Positions 23,101 through 34,400 are shown, counted from the first letter of the stretch. The stretch: 64,000 nt of DNA from Theristus sp. LFF4_11 (GCA_030248135.1 JASANC010004370.1:34600-98599), one strand, 5' to 3'. Made by a program: numbers and translations. The notes: generated from the letters alone by a model not told the origin.

Positions 23101-26100
23101 ATAGCCTATAGTTGACTACAATGGTTTCCGTTGCATTTGTAATCAGAACAACGTTTTTTTAGGAGGAAGCCCTTCACGGAGACCCTTGTCAACCCAGGCA
23201 CGGGTTAATATCCGCTTTTTGTTATTTGGCACCTAAACTATAGCCTATCAGACGTAGCATAGTCGATTACATGGATACCGTGGAATTTGAAATCAGAACA
23301 ACGTTTTTTAGGAGGAAACCCTTTACGGGGACCCTTTTCAACCCAGGCACGGGTTAATATCCGCTTTTTGTTATTTGGCACCTAAACTATAGCCTATCAG
23401 ACGCAGCATAGTCGATTACATGGATACCGTGGAATTTGAAATCAGAACAACGTTTTTTAGTGGGAAACCCTTTACGGGGACCCTTTTCAACCCAGGCACG
23501 GGTTAATATTAGCTTTTCGCTGTTTGGCAGCTAAACTATAGCCTATCAGACGCAGCATAGTCGATTACATGGATACCATGGAATTTGAAAACAGAACAAC
23601 GTTTTTTAGGGGGAACCCCTTTACGGGGACCCTTTTCAACCCAGGCACGGGTTAATATCAGCTTTTTGCTATTTGGCACCTAAACTATAGCCTATAAGAC
23701 ACAGCATAGTCGATTACATGGATACCGTGGAATTTGAAATCAGAACAACGTTTTTTAGGAGGAAACCCTTCCGGGGACCCTTTTTATACCAGGCACGGGT
23801 AAAAACAGTACCCTTTTCAACCCCGGCACAGGTAAAAAACAATGTTTCACAATTCAGCACTCAGCCTATCAGACGCAGCATGGTCGATTACATGAATACC
23901 GTGGAATATGTAATCAGAACAACGATTTTTACCATTAAACCCCTTAACGGGCACTCTTTTTATACCCGGCACGGGTAAAAACAGTTTTTTCACAATTCGG
24001 CACCTAGCCTATCAGACGCAGCATGGTCGATTACATAGGATACCGTACAATTTGGAATTCGAATTTGAACACAACTTTAGATATTTTGTGGACACCGAAA
24101 CGGTCGACAACAACAACAACGACAACAACAACAACAACAACAACAACCTGAATTTTTTTTCGGTTTTTTTGTTCTGTAAAATCACAGAAGCAACCGATGT
24201 TTAATTTTTTGGTTTGGATGGATAGGGTATCGGGCCACCTTAGCACAGCAAATAGCATTTCCTGGTTTAGTCATTTATCATGAATGTTATGGTCGATTGA
24301 AATTTCAAAATATTCGCAATGAGCTTTCTGAAATAATATTGTGGGACTGCGCTGCCGCGCGTCCCACGATAACGACATTTTGTTCGAGCATGCACTGTTT
24401 TTATGTTGCATGAACTAAGAGGCTGATTTTTTAAAACCAACTTCGGTTTCAATCTTTTTTTAGCGATAAGACGAATCAAAATAAAAATCAAAAAGTTGTG
24501 ATAAATTAAAAGTTATGAATTGTGAAGACTAATAACGGCGTTTTGTTCAGAGCGCGCACTTTTTTGTTTCTTGTGTTGGATAAGTGCCCGGTTTTTTTTA
24601 AAACCAACTTCGGTTTCAATCTTTCTTAGCGATGGACGTTCTGATTGTGGAAAACGGTTTTCCCTCACGACAACCAGTGGGTTTGCTGCGCATGGACGGG
24701 GAAGCAGTGACAATGAAGGTGATTGCTAATCATACTGTCACGGCGCACACACTGGCTGGTGCGGTGCTGAACTGCAACAACGAACTGCTGCTCATTGATA
24801 GTGAGTGTAAGATGGCACAAACTTTTGAAACGAGGGTATTTTATTGCTTGAAAGAGGTGGATCTTCTATTTTGTTCGCTTTTGAAATGAGTGGGGACGGT
24901 CGAAAAGACAAAACATATGTCACCATGTGCTCTGCGCCCTCTATATTCCACCGTGTGTTCATTCTACAGGGCGCAACACACACACCAGTCACGTGTTCAA
25001 CGTGCGCACGCGGGCGTGGGTGACGCGCGACGTGCCGCCGTTGCACCTGACCAGAGTGGCACCATCTTCACACCACCTCGCACGGTGGAACGTGTTGATC
25101 GTGTGCGGTTGTTGGATCGCCGATCACTGCATTCATTCGTGCGAGCAGCGACCGGCTGACGACCACGCGGCGCCCTGGACGCTGATTCGCGTCAATTTCA
25201 CACAGGCGCCGAAGCTCTGCCTAGCCGGACACGCCGCTGCTGTGCACGACGTTCGTGTTTGTGTTTACAGTCCATCTGGAAAACATATGCAACAAGACGC
25301 AAACATGACGTCATGACCAACCAATCAGCGCTGAGAACACCTCATGATTAACCAATCAGCACTGAGAGTTGCGATGACCAGCCGATCAGCTAGTTGCATA
25401 TATTAGCGAGATTGACTGTGATACAAAACATTTTTGCGGTGGTTTTCTTTAATGACGCTGTTCGAATGTCATAATCTGTGGTAGACAAAGCTGGTTGTTT
25501 GGGGATTTATTGTTATACGAGCCGTTACATGCCAGATGTAACATTAGAAATCGGTGTTGCACAATTGTCGGAATCTTTTTGCGGCCATTTAATGTCAAGA
25601 ACGATCGCTCATGTTTTTCGCCAACGTTTTGATTAAGAAGCTCTAAAAACTCAAGTGAAAAAAATCAATCAGATTGTGAGGTGTTTAAAATTTGAAAATG
25701 GGCTTGCTATAAGTCGGCGTGTTGATATAATTTTGAGTTGTTTCATTATCACTATTGATGTGATACAGATAACGACAACACAATTGCAGGGCGACCTCTT
25801 CGTCACCGGTGGTGCGCGCAAAAAGAAGGGAGGTTATTCCATGCAACAAGTTACCCATCGTCTGTCGTACAACGGTGACGGTGCCGAATGGAAGTGGAAC
25901 CGTTTGGCAGACTTGCAGCAGGAACGATGGCAGCACGGCATGGTTTCTGATGCCACGTACCTGTATGTGATGAATGTAGTGATGCATTGCTTTATGGAAA
26001 AATGTTCCCACAGGGAAAACTGGTCGTCATAAGCACGCGTTGGTGACTTTTGTGTGACATGCAGATGCGCATTTGCTAAACGGAAAAAGCGTGCTTATGC

Positions 26101-28355
26101 CGCTACCCGTCATTGGTTACTTTTGTGGAACATCATGCGGCAGAAGTTACCCGCTCATGCTGAACTTTTGCATGACGAAAATGTGCCTGGAATAGTCACT
26201 TATAACTATATATCGATTTTCTCAGGTTCTGCGACTCCAGTGCGTTTGCAGGCGTTGAAAGGAAAATAGTTTCAAGCTTTATGTGGCAATTCAAAAGCGT
26301 CCGAGTGACTTGGCTCTATTAGGGACTCGGATCACTTTGCCAATTTTGAATTGCCGCGTCATGCATGAAACTGTTTACCTACATCTGTGCGCGCAGTGAG
26401 TAACGGTACCAAAAGAAAAGATAATAGTAAACTGGTTTGCGGTGAATTGGTTCCTATTATGCGCTGTCAATAACTGATAGCCACTGTTTTTGCTAGTTTT
26501 TTGCATTAGCTGCATCCCAGAATCTCTGAATCGGCTACAAAAATATTTGCTTCTGTTGCTGGCTGACTGTTTGACTGCACACGTGCATTGTGCACATCTG
26601 CTTTTTTTCTCCGTGCAGCTATGCTTGTGGCGGTTGGCAATTATACAAAAAGTTGCGAAGCTGCGAACGATACTTGGTCACCACTGGATGGACACTCATT
26701 GACGACATGCCTGGTCGAGGTCGCATTTCGGTAGCGTGGAATTTTTATTTTATTTGATATTTCAATCACTGAACCGGATCCAAGTAGATATTCAGGTTTA
26801 TTAAAAAAAATTCGTTCAATTTGAGACGCGGACTTCACACGAAAATCTAAAGTGTTTTCTCAATCTATCTGCTATATACTAAAAGAATATTTTGTCTGTC
26901 CGTCCAACTTTTTGCTATTTAAGGTAGCGAAATCAAAATGTTGCTGTCACTTTTTAACAATTTTTCTATGCGAATCATTTTCTCTCTTTCGGTTTTCAAA
27001 AAAGAGTCATCATGATTCATTCAGTTCTGTCATCAACGTTCCGTCGCAATGGGCAGGTTGGTTGGTGTGATGTAAAAAGATGAGATTATAATGTGCGGGA
27101 ACGAATTGCTCCAAAGAAGCCATTATCTCACAGAATGGACGGCCCATCCGATTATGATCGATAGCAAGAATTCGAAAAACGGGTCTCCCAATAAAACGAA
27201 TTTGCGGCTTTGAAAAACCAACAGAAACGAAATTGACTTTTTTGAATGTTTTCTTACAATTGTGGTTCTCATGTGAATAATAATTGAATCCCATATTTTT
27301 TCCGAAACCAAACACACGGGTAACGTTGATGCGGATCAAAGCAAAATGTAACAGGTAGATCGATTGTGAGAGCACTAAACAAAACAGCAATTTTTACAAG
27401 ATTTTAAGTAAAATTTTGTGACTTTCAAGAAGCAAAATTGTGAACACAAATTTGCAGTTTTGAAACAGCAGAAACTGAAATCATATTGTTTAAAAAACCT
27501 TTTTTGTGCAAAAGCAGGCTTACTATAAAAACACAAATGCGATTGTGCAAATACACGGGTATCGATTCCGTCCAGTTCTGTAAAATTAAAAAAACGGGCC
27601 TCTTTGAGTCAAACTTAGAGACCTTGAAAAATGAAATTGTCAAACAATCAAGTCACGTTTGAACAATTTCAGTCAACCAGAAAAAAATTTAACGGGGATG
27701 ACTTGTCTTTAACAGAGTTCAACTTTAACTAACCGAGAACAAACGGGAGCAGCAAAATTCAAATAGTTCAGAAAAAAAATCTCAGCGATTGCAAAATCTG
27801 CGAAACAGAGTTATAAAAGAATCATTTTTGACATAGAAATCACACCGAATCTAAAAGCTTGAAAACAAACGTTTGAAACGTTTGCCCAAACAATAAACGG
27901 TATGAAAGAATTTAAACGCATGAAAGCCTTGGTTAAAAAAATCAACACGTTTGCCATTTCAGGAAAACAGAAGCAAATAAATGTCGATAAAAACGCGGGT
28001 GCGCACCTTGCTGTTAACAAAATCGCAAACATTCCTTACCCGGGCCGAAGGCACGGGTCAACTGCTAGTTCATCTAAAAATGACGGATGACAAAACGACC
28101 AGATTAATCGCGTCCTGCCACATGTTCCAGCTGCCATTGGTGGCTCTTGGTCAAGAGCAGTTGCTAGCAATCGGTGGGGACGAATACGTAAATGAAAATC
28201 GCAATGGCGCGGCAGACACCATCGCAATGTACAGCCAAGGCAACTGGACGATGTTCAATGTGAGCCTGCCTGCGTGCGCACGCGATGAAAAGCTTTGTCA
28301 ACGTTTTGCTGTCGGCATTCACGGCAGTAATTGCAAATTTGAATTTCCCGCGTAA
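20186..28355 (+). CDS. Gene A: predicted type II membrane protein with LDLa module, Thr-rich stalk and kelch-like ectodomain
   Basis: Eight exons: 20186-20331, 20733-20842, 21659-21928, 24630-24800, 24970-25250, 25790-25962, 26619-26730, 28131-28355. Phases 2,1,1,1,0,2,0 agree at every junction, giving 495 residues. Residues 1-10 are basic; 11-38 are a long Val/Ile/Met membrane segment, with no cleavable signal. Exon 2 is Ser/Thr/Pro-rich. Residues 87-121 are an LDL-receptor class A module with all six Cys and the [16 protein letters not shown] calcium signature. About 50 residues of almost pure Thr follow, likely O-glycosylated. The rest shows kelch-type blades: [19 protein letters not shown]...[23 protein letters not shown]...[23 protein letters not shown]...[15 protein letters not shown]. 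Ligand unknown. The start codon is uncertain because a MITE lies just upstream. Gene B is a tandem paralogue. Confidence 0.75.
20470..20692. mobile_element. MITE family 2, copy 2 (gene A intron 1)
   Basis: AAACGTGTCCCACTGAAATG at the left and CCGGACACGTTT at the right, with TGACGTCAT palindromes. About 95% like the copy at 17995 by eye. Confidence 0.85.
21200..21557 (+). repeat. Solo terminus of the giant foldback element (gene A intron 2)
   Basis: Matches the right arm end of the 36455-45912 element: ATTACCCCAGGAAACATTTT, GGGCGAACACA, TTCGCGTCTAGAACGTATG, ATAATGCGTGATGCGCTG and the outer end CTCGCGCATCCGCATGA. Only one arm is present, so it may be a solo arm or a shorter relative. Confidence 0.7.
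22372..22908. repeat. Long inverted repeat, arms about 190 bp (gene A intron 3)
   Basis: AAGTTCGGAAAAATGCCCGA at 22373 is mirrored by CGGGCATTTTTCCGAACTTG near 22886. The arms include GTGTGACACAAGGATTTTCA and its inverse, and meet around a 150-base loop. A foldback element, or the inner part of one. Confidence 0.85.
22925..24045 (+). repeat. 149-bp satellite with hairpin motif, about 7 copies
   Basis: GCCTATCAGACG(C/T)AGCAT recurs at 23243, 23392, 23541 and 23690, each 149 bases apart, then at longer, decayed spacing to 24006. Every unit carries CCCAGGCACGGGT, close to the terminal hairpin of the Helitron that ends at 28068. Adjacent to the long inverted repeat. Confidence 0.85.
24103..24148 (+). 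repeat. (CAACAA)n microsatellite
   Basis: About 15 CAA-like triplets with two GAC interruptions. Similar tracts occur near 14441. Confidence 0.85.
24360..24636 (+). repeat. Tandem duplication of the gene A exon 4 splice acceptor
   Basis: AAAACCAACTTCGGTTTCAA followed by TCTTTTTTTAGCGAT lies at 24436-24466. The same block, with TCTTTCTTAGCGATG, forms the true exon 4 acceptor at 24598-24633. Upstream sequence (TTTTGTTC...GCAC) is also repeated, with a period of about 162. The upstream copy keeps a polypyrimidine-AG but leads into non-coding sequence. Confidence 0.75.
25266..25418. mobile_element. MITE family 1 copy (gene A intron 5)
   Basis: Left CAGTCCATCTGGAAAACATA after TA; right TAGCGAGATTGACTG. 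Three CCAATCAGC-like motifs inside. It starts 15 bases after the exon 5 donor. Confidence 0.7.
26215..26400. mobile_element. MITE family 4 copy (gene A intron 6), inverted
   Basis: GGTTCTGCGACTC, TTATGTGGCAATTCAAAA and CCAATTTTGAATTGCCGCG match the copies at 10404 and 60205 in reverse orientation. Confidence 0.65.
26864..28068 (+). mobile_element. Non-autonomous Helitron, 1.2 kb (gene A intron 7)
   Basis: The 5' end TCTATCTGCTATATACTAAA begins with TC and is followed by a CTGTCCGTCC motif common in Helitrons. The 3' end has a GC-rich hairpin (CCCGGGCCGAAGGCACGGGT), a short spacer and terminal CTAG. The element lies between A (26863) and T (28069), the usual Helitron target. No Rep/helicase ORF, so it needs a partner. 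It ends about 60 bases before the last exon of gene A. Confidence 0.85.
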
Positions 28356-28430
28356 TTTATGAAACGTTTTCTTATCCCTGCGTGTAAACGCACTGAATCT
28401 CGAAACCAAAAAAAAATGAATGCGATAAAA

Positions 28431-31184
28431 AATTAACACCGTTTGCAAATAAGAGTGGGGGGGGGCCCTAGGAACATTCCGTGATACATGGAAAAGTTTT
28501 TAAACCAAGGGTGCAGGGACATTCTACTAATCAAGGCGCTTCAGGTTTACCCCCTGAGTACCCCCTGATTATGCCTATAAAGGTCGTTTTTAGGGTGCGG
28601 AAGTTGAAAAACCCTCGATTTCTTGCGATTTTTCGCAAAGTGTACCTTTTTAGCCCTACCGTATCTCGTAGTTGCACAGTTTCTGGAACCTCACACAGTA
28701 TTCACGTGAAAGATCTTGCGGAGTTCTTTAAGGCCCTGTATCAATGAGCCCTTGCAAGGGGGGTCCCTGAGGCGCTACGACGCTAGTTAAAAATTTACTT
28801 TTTTTTAAAAATTACGCTATTTTTTTAAACATTTTTTTGAGCTCATAAACACAATTTTTCGATTTTCATTTTTGGTTCTACAGGGGGGTTTTCGGGGTCG
28901 CTGAATTCGAATCTGATCTTAGATTTTTGCCCCGGGCATTTTTTGCCCTAAAATTGGGCAAAAACACATTTTTTTTGCGTTTTCCAGTACTTTTTGGTTT
29001 TAATTTTTAATTTTAAGTGCGGATTTTTTTAACAAAGCTGTTTTACAACAGCCTTACAACCGCTGTATTGGAATCAGTTTTGATATTTTGCAACTGACCA
29101 CTTGCCCACCCAAAATGGGTAAAAAGTTGATTTTTTTGCTTTTTGCACACGTTTTCGTTTCACAATAAAAAAATCAAATTAGAAACAACTTGTAATTTTA
29201 ATTTTTAGTTTTCCAGGGGGTTTTCAAAATTGCTGAATTTGAATCTGACTTTAGATTTTTGCCCCGGGCATTTTTATTGCTCTAAAAATGGGGCAAAAAC
29301 ACATTTTTATGCGTTTTCCAGTGGTTTTGCCTAATTTTTAGAGCTAAAAAATGCCCGGGGCAAAAATCTAAGGTCAGATTCGAATTCAGCAACTCCGAAA
29401 ACCCCTCTGTAGAATTAAAAATTAAAATTACAAGTTGTTTCTAAACTGATTTTTTTTACTGTGAAACGAAATAGTGCAAAAAGCAAAAAAATCAACTTTT
29501 TACCCATTTTTTGGGTGGGCAAGTGGTCAGTTGCAAAATATCAAAACTGATTCAGATACAGCGGTTGTATGGCTGTTATAAAACAGCTTTGTTAAAAAAA
29601 TATGCACTTAAAATTAAAAATTAAAACAACAAACCACTGGAAAACGCATAAAAATGTGTTTTTGCCCAATTTTAAAATCAAAAAATGCCCGAAGCAAAAA
29701 TCTAAGATTAGATTCGAATTCAGCGACCCCGAAACCCCCTATGTAGAACTAAAAATTAAAATTACAAGTTGTTTCTAACTTGATTTTTTCACTGTGAAAC
29801 GAAAACGTGTGCAAAAAGCAAAAAAATCAACTTTTTACCCATTTTTTGGGTGGGCAAATGGTCAGTTGCAAAATATCAAAACTGATTCAGATACAGCGGT
29901 TGTAAGGCTGTTATGAAACTGTTTTTTAAACAACTCTACATTTAAAACTAAAAATTAAAACAAAAAACCACTGGAAAACGCATAAAAATGTGTTTTTGCC
30001 CCATTTTTAGAGCAATAAAAATGCCCGGGGCAAAAATCTAAGGTCATATTCGAATTCAGCAATCTTGAAAACCCCCCTGGAGAACTAAAAATTAAAATTA
30101 CAAGTTGTTTCTAACTTGATTTTTTCACTGTGAAACGAAAACGTGTGCAAAAAGCAAAAAAATCAACTTTTTACCCATTTTTTAGTGGACAAGTGGTCAG
30201 TTGCAAAAGATCAAAACAGATTCAAATACAGCGGTTGTATGGCTGTTATAAAACAGCTTTGTTAAAAAAATCCGCACTTAAAATTAAAAATTAAAACAAA
30301 AAACCACTGGAAAACGCATAAAAATAGGTTTTTGCCCAACTTTTAGAGCAAAAAAAGTCCCGGGACAAAAATCTAAGGTCAGATTCGAATTCAGCGACCC
30401 CGAAACCCTCCATGTAAAATTAAAAATTTAAATTATAAGTTGTTTCTAATTTGATTTTTTTCACTGTGAAACGAAAACGTGTGCAAAAAGCAAAAAAATC
30501 AACTTTTTACCCATTTTTTGGGTGGGCAAGTGGTCAGTTGCAAAATATCAAAACTGATTCCGATACAGCGGTTGTAAGGCTGTTGTAAAACAGCTTTGTT
30601 AAAAAAATCCGCACTTAAAATTAAAAATTAAAACCAAAAAACACTGGAAAACGCAAAAAAATGTGTTTTTGCCCAATTTTAGGGCAAAAAAAATGCCCGG
30701 GGCAAAAATCTAAGATCAGATTCGAATTCAGCGACCCCGAAAACCCCCCTGTAGAACCAAAAATGAAAATCGAAAAATTGTGTTTATGAGCTCAAAAAAT
30801 GTTTTAAAAAATAGCGTAATTTAAAAAAAAAGTAATTTTAACTAGCGTCGTAGCGCCTCAGGGACCCCCCTTGCAAGGGCTCATTAATACAGGGCCTTAA
30901 AGAACTCCGCAAGATCTTTCACGTGAATATTGTGTGAGGTTCCAGAAACTGTGCAACTACGAGATACGGTAGGGCTAAAAAGGTACACTTTGCGAAAAAT
31001 CGCAAAAAATCGAGGGTTTTTCAACTTCCGCACCCTAAAAACGACCTTTATAGGCATAATCAGAGGGTACTCAGGGGGTAAACCTGAAGCGCCTTGATTA
31101 GTAGAATGTCCCTGCACCCTTGGTTTAAAAACTTTTCCATGTAGCGCTAGACCCCCCCACTCTTATTTGCAAACGGTGTTAATT
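28431..31184. mobile_element. 2.75-kb foldback element with tandem-repeat core
   Basis: Outer ends are AATTAACACCGTTTGCAAAT and, inverted, ATTTGCAAACGGTGTTAATT. The arms match over roughly 400 bases, including CATTCTACTAATCAAGGCGC and CCTGAGGCGCTACGACGCTA. The core has about four direct copies, 337 bases apart, of a unit starting AATGCCCGGGGCAAAAATCT (29346, 29687, 30023, 30356, 30695). An inverted partner lies at 28920-29330. No transposase ORF; the arm ORFs are mirror copies without known domains. Confidence 0.85.
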
Positions 31185-31393
31185 TGTTCCCCGTGATATT
31201 TATTTGTATCATACTTTTCCACATTAATTTTTGTGATTTTTGTTCAGTGTTCACAATTTCATTTTCAGTGTCATTTTTTAAGAAAGCATCGGCATTTCTT
31301 GACAGACAACGCCTTTGAAAAAATAAACTTTTTCCAGCGTCTCTTTGGAGGATGCATCCACAAAACAAAAACATCTAGAAACGAAAACAGTGT

Positions 31394-31487
31394 AAAAAAC
31401 TTTGTAAATTTCTGTTGCGCTTTGCGCAGTGATGGAAGCCGGCTGTCCCGCAACAGAAGCCGTTCGCAGAAACGTGTATCCGGAAGC
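31394..31487 (+). pseudogene. Decayed first exon of the kelch family
   Basis: Aligns with the exon at 58015: AGAAACGAAAACAGTGTAAA corresponds to AGAAACGAAAACAATGTGCA (ATG lost to GTG). Then come a shortened hydrophobic stretch and GCPATEAVRRN before a GT. A deletion in the signal-peptide region and loss of the start codon make it non-functional. No further exons of this copy were found. Confidence 0.65.
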
Positions 31488-31734
31488 GAAAAGTCGTCAA
31501 TGTAAATTTAGCGCCCGTCCTACCTACACTCCAAACTTTCTGTCACATTTGTAAAATTTATGTTTCAGCAAAGGACAGCACAAATTCGGCCAAAACCATT
31601 CCACTTTTATAATTGAGTTCGACACGGTTTGAATCGAAAGTCCAAAAATGTTTAGTTTTATAATTGGCATCTAAATAACTGTGATTTTCATTCATTGTGT
31701 GTTGCACTTTTATGCATTTTAATTCTGTGTGTTG

Positions 31735-32872
31735 CTTAGGCTTCGGCTTAGACGTTGGCATGGGCTTGGGGTTGGGCTTCGGCTCAGGCTTAGGCTTCGG
31801 CCTAGGCTTAGGCTTAGGCTTAGGCTTGGGCTTAGGCTTAGGCTTAGGCTTAGGGCTTGGGCTTGGGCTTGGGCTTATGCTTGGGTTTGGGCTTGGGCTT
31901 GGGCTTGGGCTTGGACTTAGCCTTATGGTTTAGGCTTAGGCTTAGGCTTAGGCTTAGCATTAGTCTAGGCTTAGACTTAGGCTTAGGCTTAGACTTAGGC
32001 TTGGGCTTGGGCTTGGGCTTGAGCTTGGGCTTTGACTTGGGCTTGGGCTTAAACTTAGGCTTCGGCTTAGGCTTTGGCTTAGGCTTAGGCTTAGGCTTAG
32101 GCTTAGACTTACGCTGAGGGCTTGGGCTTGGACTTGTGCTTGAGCTTGGACTTAGGTTTGGGCTTATGCTTGGGCTTGGGCTTGGGCTTGGGATTGGGCT
32201 TGGGATTGGGCTTAGGCTTAGGCTTATGGTTTAGGCTTAGGCTTAGGATTAGGCTTAGGCTTAGCTTTAGGCTTAGGCTTATGCTTGGGCTTGGACTTGG
32301 GCTTGGGCTTGGGCTTATGGTTTAGGCTTAGGCTTAGGTTTAGGATTAGACTTAGGCTTAGGTTTAGGCTTAGGCTTAGGCTTAGGCTTAGGCTTAGGCT
32401 TAGGCTAAGGCTTTTAGGCTTAGGCTTAGGCTTAGGCTGAGGCTTAGGCTGAGGCTTAGGCTGAGGCTTAGGCTGAGGCTTAGGCTTAGGCTTAGGTTTA
32501 GGCTTAGGCATAAGCTTAGGTTTAGGTTTGGCTTGCATAGGTTTAGGCTTAGGCTTAGGCTTAGGTTTAGGCTCAGGCTTAGGTTTAGGTTTAGGCTTAG
32601 GCTTGGCTAGCTTAGGCTTAGGCTTAGGCTCTGGCTTAGGTTTAGGCTTAGGTATAAGCTTAGGCTTAGGCATAGGCTTAGGCTCAGGCTTATGGCTTAG
32701 GGCTTAGGCTTATGTCTTAGGCTTAGGTTTAGGCTTAGGCTTAGGCTTAGGTTTAGGCTCAGGCTTAGGTTTAGGTTTAGGCTTCGGCTTGGCTAGCTTA
32801 GGCTTAGGCTTAGGCTCTGGCTTAGGCTTAGGCTTAGACTTAAGCTTAGGCTTGGCTTGCTTAAGCTTAGTC
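31735..32872 (+). repeat. Degenerate (TTAGGC)n array, 1.1 kb
   Basis: Hexamers TTAGGC mixed with TTGGGC, TTAGAC, TTCGGC and TTAGGT. TTGGGC is clustered around 31850-31915 and 32000-32210. Larger modules recur (TTATGGTTTAGGC; TTAGGTTTAGGTTTAGG; GGCTTGGCTAGCTTAGGC), which indicates block duplication after decay. Open frames through it are periodic Leu/Gly/Arg/Lys-Pro peptides, not genes. Confidence 0.95.
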
Positions 32873-32932
32873 GTCAATGTCAACTTAGCGTCCGACGAAC
32901 CTGACACCAAACTTTCAGTGACGCCTGTATGT

Positions 32933-32992
32933 AGTCAGACTGGATAATTTGGGGCATTAGCTGATTGGCTGGTGTGTGACCCTGATCAGGTT
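32933..32992. repeat. MITE family 1 fragment
   Basis: AGTCAGACTGGATAATTTGG and TAGCTGATTGGCTGGTGTGT match one arm of the family; the other arm is absent. Confidence 0.5.
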
Positions 32993-33003
32993 CAAACGCC
33001 GGC

Positions 33004-33577
33004 CGTTCAAACTGCACTTTGATTTTTAAAATTTTTCAATTTTTGGCTGTTTGTGTTGATGAGTTTGGATTTTTAATGGATAAAACTTGTTTGTGATGTA
33101 TGAAATGCAGAAAAATCAAAGCGATTTTTTCAGAGAAAAAAACGACGACGATGGTGACAAATGTAATTTAAAATTGGCCATGAAAACTGCTTTTCTCCAT
33201 TTTAAATAGGATTAAATTGTCTGCAAACAGTTCAAAGATGCAGGAAAACTAAAAAGCAGCTGTTTCCAAATGCACAAAAAGCAAAAAATGTAAAAAATAA
33301 CGACGACAACTAAAAGTATTGTAATTGAAAAAATTATTTCCGATGAATTATTTTGTGGAGAAAATTTGAAAAGCAATCGGTTTTCAAACGGATCTTCGTA
33401 TTTGCAAGCATCGAGAGCGCATGACCTTTGCCGTCGTTCTTTTTTCTAAAAAAATTGCTTTACAATTTACTGCATTTCATAAATTACAAACAAGTTTTGT
33501 CCATTAAAAATCGAAACATTGATCAACACAAACACTCAAAAATTAAAAAAAAAACTAAAAGAGCAAAGAGCAATTTG
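33004..33577. mobile_element. 570-bp inverted-repeat element
   Basis: Left GTTCAAACTGCACTTTGATT and TTTTTAATGGATAAAACTTG; right CAAGTTTTGTCCATTAAAAA and GAGCAAAGAGCAATTTGAAC, inverted. The arms are about 180 bp and 80-85% alike. Non-coding interior. Confidence 0.8.
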
Positions 33578-34400
33578 AACCAGTACCGAAGATGACATAA
33601 ATTTTTAGGCAGGGAGGTACCTACCCGTGGGGAGGGGTGCCAAAATTTTTTGGGGGTAGGGGGTACGGGTCCTCACCTAGGGTTAGGGGCTTTGAAAATT
33701 TTTTATTATTTTTTTTTGTTTTTTTCAAACTTAAAAAAAATTTGAACAAATTTTTCTTCTACTTTGTTCTGAAAATTCGATTTATGGCATAATTTTTTGA
33801 AAGTTCAAACCAAATTTTCTTCCCAATTTCTTTGTGTGCTTAGGTAAATGTCATTATTTGGTCATTTTGACCGACGTACTCCATGTTTTTCGATTTGGAT
33901 GACTTCTAAGGCCAATTTTTAGCGTTGAAGTGACTTAACTGAATTGAAATATCGTTTCAGAAATCGTTTTGTTGCAATTTAGAACATGTTTTTCAATCGG
34001 TAGGCCATGAGATGAACATGATGTCTTGTTGATTGGCGTATGTTATAGGTCTACAATGGAGTTGTGCGATATATTGTTAAACAATTGGAGCGGAGGTGTT
34101 GGTCAATACCACATTACACGACCGTTTTTCAGATACCCGATAACATGGCCACATGTTAAAACTTGCGTGCTAAGCTAAACTAACGTGTTAAATTTCCGTC
34201 TGTCAGTTGCCCGCAACGTGATCGCGAAATCATGATTAAGTGCATATTATAGACCTGGAGACAGAAAAATCATAGTTTTTGAACAAAAAATTGCGATTTT
34301 TGAACAACCATTTGGGATTTTTAAACAAAAATTTGTGATTTCGGGAACATTTTGGGAGGGGGGTTGGTATCCACGGAGAGGGGGGGGTGCCGAGTCGAGA
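33578..34400. other. Intergenic stretch with G-rich tracts, nothing firm
   Basis: Starts with a lone CAGTACCGAAGATGACAT terminus like that at 19054. Two G-rich tracts (33617-33690 and 34355-34390) carry GGGAGG and GGGGGT runs. No gene recognised. Confidence 0.4.

Noticed and set aside
25961..25980. Frame break between gene A exons 6 and 7
   Set aside because: Using the donor CT|gtatgtgatg, rather than later GT sites, restores the phase and yields the kelch motif LYACGGW, as in gene B.
28481..31117. Two matching 77-88-codon ORFs on opposite strands as a conserved gene
   Set aside because: They are the two arms of one palindromic element and carry no recognised domain.
31697..32910. Long open frames of Leu-Gly, Leu-Arg or Lys-Pro repeats
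   Set aside because: They are translations of TTAGGC arrays in various frames; no codon bias and no conserved domain. The same applies at 58177-58660, 61521-61769 and 63015-63686.
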